DNA from: Pseudomonas lactucae
GTDB lineage: Bacteria > Pseudomonadota > Gammaproteobacteria > Pseudomonadales > Pseudomonadaceae
Length of the DNA: 41,732 nucleotides
Assembly: GCF_016937615.1 (NCBI RefSeq)
Contig: NZ_JAFHKI010000008.1
Location: forward strand, 1-41,732
Reading direction: 5' to 3'
Part shown: piece after piece, positions 24,691 to 33,827 of the stretch
How the letters are laid out: each line of letters opens with the position of its first letter
Position numbering within the stretch: position 1 is the first letter of the stretch
The notes under the pieces: model-generated
Database searches by the model: none
What the model was told of the DNA's origin: nothing
The model's input: only the letters and a program-made list of their open reading frames with translations
Made by a program: the position numbers and the translations under genes

Positions 24691-25981
24691 TCAGTTCAAG
24701 ACCCGTGCCAAGGCGCCATCCAGAATTTTCACGGCTTCGTCGACCTGGGCTTCGGTGGTCACCAACGGCGCGAGGAAGCGCAGCACGTTGCGGTGCACGC
24801 CGCATTTGATCACCAGCAAGCCACCGGCGCGGGCCGCGTCGATCACTCGTTGGTTGAGGTCGGCATCGGGCGTGCGCGCCGGGTCATCCTTGACCAGCTC
24901 GATGGCCAGCATAAAGCCGGTGCCGCGTACATCGCCGATGCGCGGATAGCGGCCTGCAAGCCGAGCAGGCCGTGGCGCAGGCGCTCGCCGAGCGCTTGGC
25001 TGCGGGCCAGCAAGTGTTCCTGTTCGAAAGCTTCGATCACCGCCAATGCCGCCGCGCATGCCAGGGCGTTGCCGCCATAGGTGCCGCCCAGGCCGCCGGG
25101 CAGCGGTGCATCCATGATGTGCGCCTTGCCGACCACGCCGGATAACGGCAAGCCACCGGCCAGGCTCTTGGCGACGGTGACCAGGTCCGGCTGGATCCCG
25201 GCGTGCTGGAAGCCGAACCAGGTGCCGGTGCGGCCGAAACCGGTCTGGATTTCATCGAGGATCAACACAATGCCGTGCTTGTCGGCCAAGGCGCGCAGAG
25301 CCTGAAGAAACGCCGGCGCGCGGTGAGGAAACCGCCATCGCCCTGCACCGGCTCGATGATGATCGCCGCCACGCGCTCAGGCGCTACCTGGGTCGCGAAC
25401 AACTCATCCAGCGCCTGAAGTGCCAGCTCGCTGGTCACGCCGCGATAAGCGTTCGGATACGGCGTGTGAAACACCTCCGGCGCAAACGGCCCGAAGTTCT
25501 GTTTGTAGGGTTGGCTCATGCCGGTGAGCGTGGTGCCCAGCAGCGTGCGGCCGTGGAAACCGCCACGAAAGGCGATCACCGCCGAGCGATTGGTGTGGGC
25601 ACGGGCGATCTTCACCGCGTTTTCCACCGCCTCGGCGCCGGAGGTGAAAAACGCCGCCTTATAGGCCTCCTGCCCACCGATCATTTCACACAGGCGCTGG
25701 GCCAGATCAAGGTAAGGCGAGTAGGCCACCACCTGGAAACACGCGTGGGAAACCTTCTGCAATTGGGCCTGCACCGCCGCGACCACCTTGGGATGGTTGT
25801 GACCGATGTTCAACACGCCGATGCCGCCGACAAAATCCAGGTAGCGCTTGCCATCCACGTCCCACAGTTCGGCGCCCTGGGCGCGGTCGATCACCAGCGG
25901 GTGCGCGGTGATCAGGCCTCGGGGCACGAATTGCTCGCGCTGACGGAGCAAATGAGGGGTTTCGTCAACTTTGCTGTTCAT
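24691..25981 (-). CDS. gabT: 4-aminobutyrate aminotransferase (GabT-type), two frameshifts
   Basis: PLP-dependent class III aminotransferase moving the amino group of GABA (or another omega-amine) to 2-oxoglutarate, giving succinic semialdehyde. About 430 aa after repair, the normal GabT length. Start MNSKVDETPHLLRQREQFVPRG; PLP contacts in FTSGAEAVENAVKIAR and FRGGFHGRT; IIIEPVQGDGGF; LILDEIQTGFGRTG; the Schiff-base Lys in TVAKSLAGGLPLS. Breaks: one C near 25315-25322 joins GGFLTA to PPAFLQALRALADKHG, and one C near 24950-24955 joins LLGLQA to RYPRIGDVRGTGFML. The upstream gene on the other strand is ghrA; the 195 bp between them must hold both promoters, with no clear site visible. Confidence 0.9.
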
Positions 25982-26176
25982 GGCATTTCCCATCGTGAAT
26001 GCGGCAACCGGAAGGTGGTTGCGATGCTGTCCAGCGTACGGCGTGCGGGCAACCAACTACGCCGAACTTGGCTCGTGAGAAATGCGGATCGACTGTTTTG
26101 CCCTGGCCTTTCAACAGATCCTGCGCCGGGCTTTGGGTGATCATGAGCGTCTTCTTTCATCCAGCAGGAAATGCCC

Positions 26177-27103
26177 ATGGCCTTGCTCTACAAAGCCGAC
26201 CCGGTGCGCGGCCAACACTGGCAGGCGCTGTTCGCCGAACACGCGCCCGATATCGAATGGCGCGCCTGGCCGGACATCGGCAACCGCGCCGACATCGAGT
26301 ACCTGGCCGCCTGGCAGGCACCGGACGACGTGCAGCAGGTACTGCCCAATCTGAAAGTGTTGTTTGCCTTATCGGCCGGCGTCGACCAACTGGACCTGTC
26401 GCGCCTGCCCCCCGAACTGCCGGTGGTGCGCCTGCTCGATCCCGGCATCACCCGTGGCATGTGCGAATACGCCAGTTGGGCCGTGCTCAGCCTGCACCGC
26501 GACATGCTGCGCTACCGCCAGCAACAGGCTGCGCGCTGCTGGCAGGCGCACCTGCTGCAGCCGGCGGCGAATCGGCGCGTCGGTGTGATGGGGTTGGGGA
26601 CGCAGGCCCAGCAGATTCTGACGACCTTGGCGCCGCTGGGGTTTGCCTTATCGGGCTGGGCGGGCAGTGCGCACCAATTGGCGGGCGTGACGTGCTACGC
26701 AGGCGAGGCACAACTGCCGGCGTTTCTTAGCCAGTGCGATATTTTGCTGTGCGTGCTGCCATTGACCGAGCAGACCCAGGGTATTCTCAACCGGCGTCTG
26801 TTTGACCAACTGCCCCGTGGCGCGGCATTGATCAACATGGGCCGTGGTGGGCATCTGGTGGAGGCGGATCTGCTCGAGGCGCTGGGCAGCGGGCAATTGA
26901 GTGGTGCGGTGCTGGATGTGCTGCAGGAAGAACCGGCGCCGCACGCGCATCCTTTCTGGGATCACCCGCAGATCCTGCTGACACCGCACATTGCCGCGAT
27001 GACCCAGCCGGCGAGTGCGTTTGGGGTGTTGCTGGAAAATATCCGGCGGTTCGAGCGCGGTGAGGCAATGGTGGGTGAAGTGGATCGCCACAAAGGCTAC
27101 TGA
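26177..27103 (+). CDS. ghrA: Glyoxylate/hydroxypyruvate reductase A
   Basis: A 308-aa NAD(P)H-dependent 2-hydroxyacid dehydrogenase reducing glyoxylate and hydroxypyruvate to glycolate and glycerate. The nucleotide-binding motif is VGVMGLGTQAQQ. Catalytic residues lie in the conserved stretches LINMGRGGHLVEADLLEAL (Arg), DVLQEEPAPHAHPFW (Glu) and TPHIAAMTQP (His). The N-terminal ALFAEHAPDIEWRAWPDIGN fits the GhrA subfamily. The ATG at 26177 has AGGAA at a good distance; an ATG six bases earlier is too close to it. It is the only rightward gene in the 23.5-41.2 kb locus. With the tartrate dehydrogenase opposite it could handle C2-C4 hydroxyacids. Confidence 0.88.
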   Translation: MALLYKADPVRGQHWQALFAEHAPDIEWRAWPDIGNRADIEYLAAWQAPDDVQQVLPNLKVLFALSAGVDQLDLSRLPPELPVVRLLDPGITRGMCEYASWAVLSLHRDMLRYRQQQAARCWQAHLLQPAANRRVGVMGLGTQAQQILTTLAPLGFALSGWAGSAHQLAGVTCYAGEAQLPAFLSQCDILLCVLPLTEQTQGILNRRLFDQLPRGAALINMGRGGHLVEADLLEALGSGQLSGAVLDVLQEEPAPHAHPFWDHPQILLTPHIAAMTQPASAFGVLLENIRRFERGEAMVGEVDRHKGY

Positions 27104-27115
27104 TGCCTGGAGATC

Positions 27116-27162
27116 AAAAAAGTGGGAGGGGCGGTGCGACGATTCGACTTGCTCCCTCCCAC
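27116..27162. terminator. Terminator/REP hairpin between ghrA and ttuC
   Basis: GTGGGAGGG (27122-27130) pairs with CCCTCCCAC (27154-27162). Six A at 27116-27121 give a T6 tail on the minus strand, making a good terminator for ttuC. The loop GGTGCGACGATTCGACTTGC is shared with the copy at 41556-41579, so it is also an interspersed repeat. Confidence 0.8.
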
Positions 27163-27182
27163 ATGTTGAAGCGTGCCCGCTT

Positions 27183-28268
27183 TTAGGGCTGGAGCCTTTC
27201 GGCAATCGCCAAACCCACCTCCTGGGTCGAGCCCCGCCCACCCAAATCCGGCGTCACCTGCCCCGCCGCAATCACCCCTTCAATCGCCTGCAAAATCCCA
27301 TCATGCGCGGCCCGGTAACGCTCGTCGCCATGGCCGAGGAAATCCAGCATCAACGCCCCCGACCAGATCATCGCAATCGGGTTGGCGATGTTCTGCCCAT
27401 AAATATCCGGCGCCGAACCATGCACCGGTTCGAACAACGATGGGAAGCGCCGTTCGGGATCCAGGTTGGCCGACGGCGCAATGCCGATGGTGCCCGCACA
27501 GGCCGGCCCCAGGTCGGAGAGGATGTCGCCGAAAAGATTCGACGCCACCACCACATCGAAGCGGTCCGGCTGCAGCACAAAGCGCGCGCACAGGATGTCG
27601 ATGTGCTGCTTGTCCCAGCTCACCTCGGGGTAGTTCGCCGCCATCAACGCGGTGCGCTCATCCCAGTAAGGCATGCTGATGGAGATGCCGTTGGATTTGG
27701 TCGCCGCCGTCAGTTTTTTACGCGGACGAGTCTGGGCCAGGTCGAAGGCGAACTTGAGGATACGGTCGACGCCGCGCCGGGTGAACACCGACTCCTGCAG
27801 CACGAATTCATGGGCGGTGCCTTCGAACATCTTGCCGCCCACCGATGAGTATTCGCCTTCGGTGTTTTCACGGATCACCACGAAGTCGATGTCCCCCGGT
27901 TCGCGCCCGGCCAGCGGGCACGGCACGCCGGGGAACAGGCGCACCGGGCGGATGTTCACGTACTGGTCGAAGTCGCGGCGGAACTTGAGCAGCGACCCCC
28001 ACAGTGAGATGTGATCCGGGACTTTGTCCGGCCAGCCCACCGCGCCGAAGTAGATTGCGTCATAGCGCTTGAGCTGCTCGAACCAGTCGTCGGGCATCAT
28101 CTGCCCGTGCGCCAGGTAGTAGTCGCAGTGAGCCCAGTCGAGCACGTCGACGCTCAGGTTCAGGCCCCAGACTTTGGCCGCCCGTTCCAAAACCCGCAGG
28201 CCTTCAGGCAAGACTTCCTTGCCGATGCCATCGCCGGCAATCGCGGCGATTCTGAATGTTTTGCTCAT
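27183..28268 (-). CDS. ttuC: Tartrate dehydrogenase/decarboxylase
   Basis: A 361-aa member of the isocitrate/isopropylmalate dehydrogenase family. Family features: IAAIAGDGIGKEVLPEG at the N-terminus, LLKFRRDFDQYVNIRPVRLF with the substrate Arg set, VIRENTEGEYSSVGG, the catalytic Lys region TAATKSNGISISMPYWDE and the metal Asp region VVASNLFGDILSDLGP, then EPVHGSAPDIYGQNIANP. The TtuC/Tdh group acts on tartrate, D-malate or meso-tartrate (decarboxylating to glycerate or pyruvate). The gene starts 13 bp after the gabD-type stop and is the last gene of the long leftward operon, ended by a T-tailed hairpin. Confidence 0.9.
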   Translation of the reverse strand: MSKTFRIAAIAGDGIGKEVLPEGLRVLERAAKVWGLNLSVDVLDWAHCDYYLAHGQMMPDDWFEQLKRYDAIYFGAVGWPDKVPDHISLWGSLLKFRRDFDQYVNIRPVRLFPGVPCPLAGREPGDIDFVVIRENTEGEYSSVGGKMFEGTAHEFVLQESVFTRRGVDRILKFAFDLAQTRPRKKLTAATKSNGISISMPYWDERTALMAANYPEVSWDKQHIDILCARFVLQPDRFDVVVASNLFGDILSDLGPACAGTIGIAPSANLDPERRFPSLFEPVHGSAPDIYGQNIANPIAMIWSGALMLDFLGHGDERYRAAHDGILQAIEGVIAAGQVTPDLGGRGSTQEVGLAIAERLQP

Positions 28269-28281
28269 GGAGCCTGCCTCG

Positions 28282-29740
28282 CTAGTTCAACCCGCCAATG
28301 TGGAACGCCTTGATCTCAAGGTATTCATCCAGACCGTACTTGCTGCCCTCACGTCCCAGCCCCGACTGTTTGACGCCGCCAAACGGCGCGACCTCCATGG
28401 AAATGATCCCGGTATTGAGCCCGACCATGCCGAACTCCAGGGCCTCGCCGAAGCGCCACGAGCGCTGCAGGTCCTGGGTGAAATAGTAGGCGCCCAGTCC
28501 GTACGGCGTGGCATTGGCCAGGGCCAGCGCCTCGGCTTCATCGGTAAAGCGCAGCAGCGGTGCCACCGGGCCGAAGGTTTCTTCGTTGGCCAGCAGCATG
28601 CCGGCGTGGCAGTCACCGAGCACCGTGGGTTGCACGAATGGGCTGTCACCGGTGGGGATCGCGCCGCACAGTAAGGTGGCGCCCTGGCCCAGGGCATCGT
28701 CGATGTGCAGCGCGACTTTGCTCACCGCGGCGGGGTTGATCAACGGGCCGATGGTCATGCCCTCCTCCAGGCCATTGCCGACCTTGAGCTTGCCCACCTC
28801 CTGCACCAGCCGCGCGGCGAACCGTTCGTAGATCCCGGCCTGCACCAGGATGCGGTTGGCGCACACGCAGGTTTGCCCGGCGTTGCGGAACTTGCTGATC
28901 ATCACCCCGGCCACCGCCTGCTCCAGGTCGGCGTCATCGAACACCACAAACGGCGCGTTGCCGCCCAGCTCCAGGCTCAGGCGCTTGATGTGTTCCGCGC
29001 TCTGGCGCATCAGCAGGCGGCCGACGGCGGTGGAGCCGGTAAAAGAGATTTTGCGCACCGCCGGGTTGCCGGTCAGTTCCCCACCGATGCCCGCGGCAGC
29101 CCGGTGATCACATTGAACACGCCGGCAGGAATCCCCACGCGTTCGGCCAGCACCGCCAGGGCCAGGGCCGACAGCGGCGTGAGGTCCGAGGGTTTGACGA
29201 TGATCGGGCAGCCGGCGGCCAGCGCCGGTGCGCATTTGCGTGTGATCATCGCGTTGGGAAAATTCCACGGGGTGATGGCGGCGCACACGCCCACCGGCGG
29301 CTTGAGGGTCAGCAGGCGGCGGTCGCCGCTGGGCGCCGGCATGGTTTCGCCGTAGACCCGTCGTGCTTCCTCGGCGAACCATTTGACGAAGCCGCGCCGT
29401 AGCGCACCTCGCCCTTGGCTTCATTGAGCGGCTTGCCCTGTTCACAGGTCATGATCAGTGCGAGGTCATCGAGGTTATCGAGCATCGCCTGGTACCAGCG
29501 CTCCAACAGCGCCGCGCGTTCGGCGGCCGGGCGCGCGCGCCAGGCCGGCCAGGCACGTTCGGCGGCAACGATGGCGCGGCGCGTGTCCACCGCCTCCATG
29601 GCCGGCACCCGTGCCAGCAACTGGCCCGTGGCGGGGTCGTGGACGTCCAGGGTCGCGCCGTTGTCGGCGGCGATCCATTGGCCATCCACATAGGCGAGTT
29701 CAGCCAACAGGCTGGGGTCTTGCAAGCGAGTCGTGAGCAT
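28282..29740 (-). CDS. gabD: NAD(P)-dependent succinate-semialdehyde dehydrogenase type, two frameshifts
   Basis: Aldehyde dehydrogenase oxidising succinic semialdehyde, or a similar omega-semialdehyde, to the acid; about 486 aa after repair, as for GabD. Conserved parts: [35 protein letters not shown], the catalytic Glu in [20 protein letters not shown], the catalytic Cys in [14 protein letters not shown], and [13 protein letters not shown]. Breaks: one G near 29398 joins EVRYGA to [14 protein letters not shown], and one G near 29090 joins [16 protein letters not shown] to NPAVRKISF. It is 117 bp downstream of argE, on the same strand, and 13 bp before ttuC. With gabT it would complete a GABA-like route to succinate. 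Confidence 0.9.
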
Positions 29741-29857
29741 GGTCGAGTCCTGATCCGAGACACGTTCCAGTCTAGGGAGGTGCCACGGATGAGGATGCCG
29801 AAAGCGCGATCCAGGCAGTGTGCCGTGCTGAAATTGAGCCGCGGACGGCAGGCTCTG

Positions 29858-31015
29858 CTACGCCGTAAGCGAGCCGAGCAAGCCTTGCAGAAAGCGTTCA
29901 CCGGCGTCCATCTGGCTGATCTCGATAAACTCATCGGGCTTGTGCGCCTGCTCGATGGAACCGGGCCCGCACACCACCACCGGTACGTCCAGGCGCTGCT
30001 TGAACAAGCCGCCTTCGGTGCCGAACGAGACCTTCGAAGTCCCGGTGCCGGGCGCAGCGAATTGCTTGAGAAAACGCACCGCTTCGACGCTGGGATGGGT
30101 GTCCAGGCCGGGGTAGATATTGAGGGTTTCGATCTCGATGGCCGCCACGCTGGAGAGCTTCCGCGCCTCACGCACGATGACTTCGGCGCGCTCGCGCATC
30201 TGCTCCAGGAACGCGTCCAGGTCATCGGCGGGCAGGTTGCGCACTTCGAAATCCAGGGTGCACAGGTTGGGCACGATGTTCAGCGCCTTGCCGCCGACAA
30301 TCTGCCCCACGTGCACGGTGCTGTAGGGCACGTCGTAGTCGGTGTCCTGGGCCCCGTGGTGTTGCAGCTGCCGCTGGCTCTCACGCAGGGCGGCGATAAA
30401 GTCGCAGGCCACATGGATGGCGTTGACCGAGCGCGGCGCCAGCGACGAATGTGCCTCCAGGCCACGACAATAGGTGCGGTAGGAGCCCTTGCCCTTGTGG
30501 CCCAGCACGAACTGCATGTTGGTCGGTTCGCCGATCACGCACAGAAACGGGCGCACCGGCGCCAGGTGCAGCACATCGAGCAGGCGCCGCACACCGACGC
30601 AACCGATTTCCTCGTCATGGGACAACGCCAATTGCAACGGACGGTTCAGCCTGTGGCCGGCGGCGTCGAGCAAGGCGTCGATGGCCAGGGCGATAAAGCC
30701 CTTCATGTCGCAACTGCCACGTCCATAGATGCGCCCGTCCTTCACGGTGGCGGCGAACGCGGGAACGGTCCACGCCTGCCCCGCCGCCGGCACCACGTCG
30801 GTGTGCCCGGAGAGCAGCACACCGGGTTGGTCCTTGGGCCCCGTGCCGGCGAACAGGTTGGCCTTCTTGCCGCTCTCGTCCTTGACGATCAGCGACTCGA
30901 TGCCGTGGCTTAGCAAGAGATCGCGCACGTACTCGATCAAGGCCATGTTCGACTCGGACGACACCGTGTCGAACTCCATCAGTGTTTTCAGGATATCCAG
31001 TACGCGGGGCTTCAT
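29858..31015 (-). CDS. argE: Acetylornithine deacetylase-type M20 deacylase
   Basis: A 385-aa M20 zinc metallohydrolase. Zinc ligands are in SGHTDVVPAAG (His, Asp), GRGSCDMKGFIA (bridging Asp), SHDEEIGCVG (catalytic and metal Glu), GEPTNMQFVLGHKGKG (Glu-Pro-Thr) and the C-terminal FGTEGGLFK / VCGPGSIEQAHKPDEF (His). The sequence is of the ArgE type, which removes acetyl groups from N-acetylornithine. Pseudomonas normally makes arginine through ArgJ recycling, and the gene sits in a catabolic operon, so here it more likely cleaves an N-acyl or peptide-like substrate taken in by the adjacent transporter. The start overlaps the stop of the upstream flavoprotein gene (ATGA). Confidence 0.88.
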   Translation of the reverse strand: MKPRVLDILKTLMEFDTVSSESNMALIEYVRDLLLSHGIESLIVKDESGKKANLFAGTGPKDQPGVLLSGHTDVVPAAGQAWTVPAFAATVKDGRIYGRGSCDMKGFIALAIDALLDAAGHRLNRPLQLALSHDEEIGCVGVRRLLDVLHLAPVRPFLCVIGEPTNMQFVLGHKGKGSYRTYCRGLEAHSSLAPRSVNAIHVACDFIAALRESQRQLQHHGAQDTDYDVPYSTVHVGQIVGGKALNIVPNLCTLDFEVRNLPADDLDAFLEQMRERAEVIVREARKLSSVAAIEIETLNIYPGLDTHPSVEAVRFLKQFAAPGTGTSKVSFGTEGGLFKQRLDVPVVVCGPGSIEQAHKPDEFIEISQMDAGERFLQGLLGSLTA

Positions 31016-32163
31016 GAGGCCTGGCTCCGTTGGGCGGCAAGGGCAAAGCGGGTGATGGAAAACGGCGCGATCGGCGTGCTGGTGCTGCCGGTGGCGAGCA
31101 GTTCGGCCATCACATCGCCGACGCCGGGGCCGAGCTGGAAACCATGCCCGCAAAAACCGAACGCGTAGTACAACCCGTCAACCGTGCCGCTGGCGCCCAT
31201 TACCGGCAGCGAGTCCGGCAGATAGCCTTCGATGCCGCTCCACACGCGGATGATATTGAGGTTGCCCACCCCCGGCAGCAGCCGGCGCATCTGGCTGATC
31301 TGGTTGAGGATGCTGCGCGGTTCCACATAAGCGCGGCGGTTGAGCATGTCCGGTTTGCTGCGATAACCGCCGCCGATGACGATATTGCCGCGCGGGATCT
31401 GGCGGAAGTAGATCACTTCTTCGGGGATTTTGGTGTACACGCCGATGACCGTCGGCAAAGCATAGGGCACCGGCTCGGTCACCGCCATCTGCGGGCCGTG
31501 GGTGTCCAGCGGCACGGGCTCGCCGAACTGCGCCGAGAGTTTCTGGCCCCAGGCGCCGGCGGTGATCAACAGCTGCGCGGCCTGGAATTGGCGGCCGTCG
31601 GTGGTGGTGATCTGGAAGTCGGCGCCGATCTTGCCCACCTCGGCCACCTCGGTACGTTCTTCAATCTGCGCACCCAGGCGCAGCGCCGCGCGGGCAAAGG
31701 CCGGCGCCGCCAGGCGTGGGTTGGCGTGGCCATCATGGGGGGCGTAGGAGCCGCCCTTGACGTTCGGGCCGAGGAAGCCAAAACGCTGACGCAGCTCGGC
31801 ACCGCGATAAATCTTCAGGTCCAGTTGCTCGGCTTCCGGCGCGGCCGCGTAGGCCTCAAGCTCGGCGATTTCATCGTCGCAATAACACACGCGCATATGC
31901 CCGCTGGGGATGAACTCCAAGTCGTCGCCGATCAATTCCGGCAGGCGTTTCCACAACGCCCAGGAGCGGTTGGCCAGGGCCAGTTGCCCCAGGAAGCGGC
32001 CCTGACGGCGCACATTGCCGAAGTTGACGCCGCTGGCGTATTGGCCGATCTGGTCGCGCTCGAGCAGGATCACCGTCTGCCCGCGCCGACGCAGGAAAAA
32101 CGCGGTCGCCGAGCCCATCACGCCACCGCCGACAATCACCACATCAGCTTTTTGCACGCTCAT
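31012..32163 (-). CDS. DAO-type FAD oxidoreductase, beta subunit of a heteromeric amine/amino-acid dehydrogenase
   Basis: A 383-aa flavoprotein of the D-amino-acid oxidase/glycine oxidase superfamily. The FAD motif is VVIVGGGVMGSATAFFLRRRG, followed by LLERDQIGQYASGVNFGNVRRQGR. The C-terminal FAD loop is VWSGIEGYLPDSLPVMG and YYAFGFCGHGFQLGPGVG. Close analogues are OoxB/NoxB (opine oxidases), HcnC and LhpB (D-hydroxyproline dehydrogenase); I cannot tell which substrate. Its start overlaps the stop of the FAD/BFD gene (ATGA), and it overlaps argE by four bases downstream. With the two preceding genes it forms the usual 2Fe-2S / FAD-BFD / DAO trio. Confidence 0.88.
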   Translation of the reverse strand: MSVQKADVVIVGGGVMGSATAFFLRRRGQTVILLERDQIGQYASGVNFGNVRRQGRFLGQLALANRSWALWKRLPELIGDDLEFIPSGHMRVCYCDDEIAELEAYAAAPEAEQLDLKIYRGAELRQRFGFLGPNVKGGSYAPHDGHANPRLAAPAFARAALRLGAQIEERTEVAEVGKIGADFQITTTDGRQFQAAQLLITAGAWGQKLSAQFGEPVPLDTHGPQMAVTEPVPYALPTVIGVYTKIPEEVIYFRQIPRGNIVIGGGYRSKPDMLNRRAYVEPRSILNQISQMRRLLPGVGNLNIIRVWSGIEGYLPDSLPVMGASGTVDGLYYAFGFCGHGFQLGPGVGDVMAELLATGSTSTPIAPFSITRFALAAQRSQAS

Positions 32164-33537
32164 GGCGAGACCTCCTCGGTGATCAGCATCGATAACGGTT
32201 TGACCGGCGCCTGACCACGCTGGCGCCCGACCTCCTGCACCTGCACGCCGGCAGCGGCGGCAATCACTTCGGCCCCGGCCTGGGAGCAATAACGGCCCTG
32301 GCAGCGGCCCATGCCGACCCGGCTGAACGCCTTGGCGCGATTGACTTCGCAGGCGCCCTTCTCACTCACGGTACGGCGCAATTCGCCGGCGCTGATCATC
32401 TCGCAGCGGCACACAATGGCGCTGTCGGGCAGCGCCCTGGCCTGTTCGCCGGGCCACGGGAAGGCCTGAGCCAGGCCGAGGCGAAACTGGTCCATCACCG
32501 CCAGTGCCTGTTGTTGTTCAGCGCGCAGGCCGCTGTCCAGCGGCTGGCCCAGGTCTTCCAGCAGCGCCAACGCCACCAGGCGCCCAGCGTGCTCGGCAGC
32601 GTCGGCACCGCGAATCTTTGCACCGTCACCGGCCGCATACACGCCCTTCACCGAGGTGCGGCCGGCGTCATCGGTGGCAGCCACCATTGGCTGGAAGCGT
32701 GATCAAACGCCATCGCGCAACCGGCCAAATCACCCAATTGGGTTTCCGGGCGCAGGTGATAACCCAGCGCCACCGCATCGGCCTGGACCGTCTCGGTGCG
32801 GCCGCTGCCGGTGCTGAACCGCACGCCCATCACGCCAGTGGCCGCATCGCCCAGCACCTGCAACGGCTTGATCCCCAGGTGCACGGCGACCCTGGCCCGG
32901 TACAACTGCGCCAGCAGCTTGATCCCGGTGAACAGCACACCCGGACGCGCCAGCAGCTTGGGCAAGGCCTTGATCCGCAGGCTCAACGGCGAGGTATCCA
33001 ACACCGCCGCCACCTCGGCGCCAGCCTTCACGTATTGGCTGGCGACCAGGTACAGCAGCGGCCCACTGCCCATGAATACCACGCGATGGCCGATGGACAC
33101 GGCCTGGTTTTTCAAGGCGATCTGCGCCCCGCCCAGGCTGTAGGTGCCCGCCAGTTGCCAGCCCTCGATGGGCATCATGCGGTCGGTGGCGCCGGTGCAG
33201 AGGATCAGCGCGTCGTAGTCCACCGTGCTGTGGCGGCCCTGGCTCACGCAGCACAACTGCCCCGGCGTGAGGTTCCATACCAGAGTGTCGGGGCGATAGT
33301 CGATGGCACCGCGCAGGCGGTCGAAACTCTGGTGCAAGGCCTGGGCCTTGGCGGCTTCGCTGCCGTAGAGGGTGCTGTAGTCGCGGGTAAAGCCTTCGGG
33401 CTGACGGCGGTAGATCTGCCCGCCGTCGCGGCGGTTTTCGTCAATCAGGATCGGCTTGATCCCGGCCGCCAGCAGGGTTTCTGCGCAACGCACGCCGGCC
33501 GGCCGGCGCCCACGATAACTACCCGTGCAGTGGCCAT
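32160..33537 (-). CDS. FAD/NAD(P)-binding oxidoreductase with BFD-like Fe-S tail (OoxA/HcnB type), two frameshifts
   Basis: Large subunit of the heteromeric dehydrogenase, about 459 aa after repair. The N-terminus is MATARVVIVGAGPAGVRCAETLL after adding one C near 33500-33505, restoring the dinucleotide fold. A second fold follows at VVFMGSGPLLYLVA, then VKGVYAAGDGA. A C-terminal BFD-like 2Fe-2S domain has VCRCEMISAGEL and GRCQGRYC. The second break near 32699 is repaired by one C, giving AFDHRFQPMVAATDDAGRTS. Compared with HcnB and OoxA, length and domain order are the same. Its start lies 19 bp inside the ferredoxin-like gene, so translation is coupled. Substrate unknown. Confidence 0.88.
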
Positions 33538-33827
33538 GTTGCCTCCGGTTGTGTGGTGACGATGTCCAGCCCATCGCGGACTTCATTGGAACAGGCGCGC
33601 AGGCGTTCGCCGCTGCGGGTCCACACCCAGCAGTCCTGGCATGCGCCCATCAGGCAGAAACCGGCGCGACGCCCGCTGTCGAATTCCGACTGGCGCAACG
33701 CGTTGCCGTGGGTCAGCAGCGCGACCATCAGGGTGTCGCCCTGCAGGGCCTCGACGGCCGCGCCATCCACGGTCAGGCTGACCGTCGGCCGGCCCTGTTC
33801 GGCCAGCCTCACAAAACGCCCTTTCAT
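33519..33827 (-). CDS. 2Fe-2S ferredoxin-like small subunit (OoxC/HcnA type)
   Basis: A 102-aa protein with a ferredoxin-like [2Fe-2S] domain. The cysteines lie in FCLMGACQDCWVW (C-x4-C-x2-C) and RACSNE, the pattern found in HcnA, LhpF and the small subunits of opine or hydroxyproline oxidases. SLTVDGAAVEALQGDTLMVALL is typical of the N-terminal ubiquitin-like strand set. It passes electrons between the flavin subunits. It overlaps the ATPase gene stop (ATGA) upstream and the FAD/BFD gene by 19 bp downstream. The sequence is not close enough to HcnA to call this the hydrogen-cyanide synthase. Confidence 0.9.
   Translation of the reverse strand: MKGRFVRLAEQGRPTVSLTVDGAAVEALQGDTLMVALLTHGNALRQSEFDSGRRAGFCLMGACQDCWVWTRSGERLRACSNEVRDGLDIVTTQPEATWPLHG

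Noticed and set aside
31012..33827. hcnABC (hydrogen-cyanide synthase)
   Set aside because: Domain order matches, but the small subunit sequence and the operon context (peptide-type importer, ArgE, GabD) do not fit hcn.
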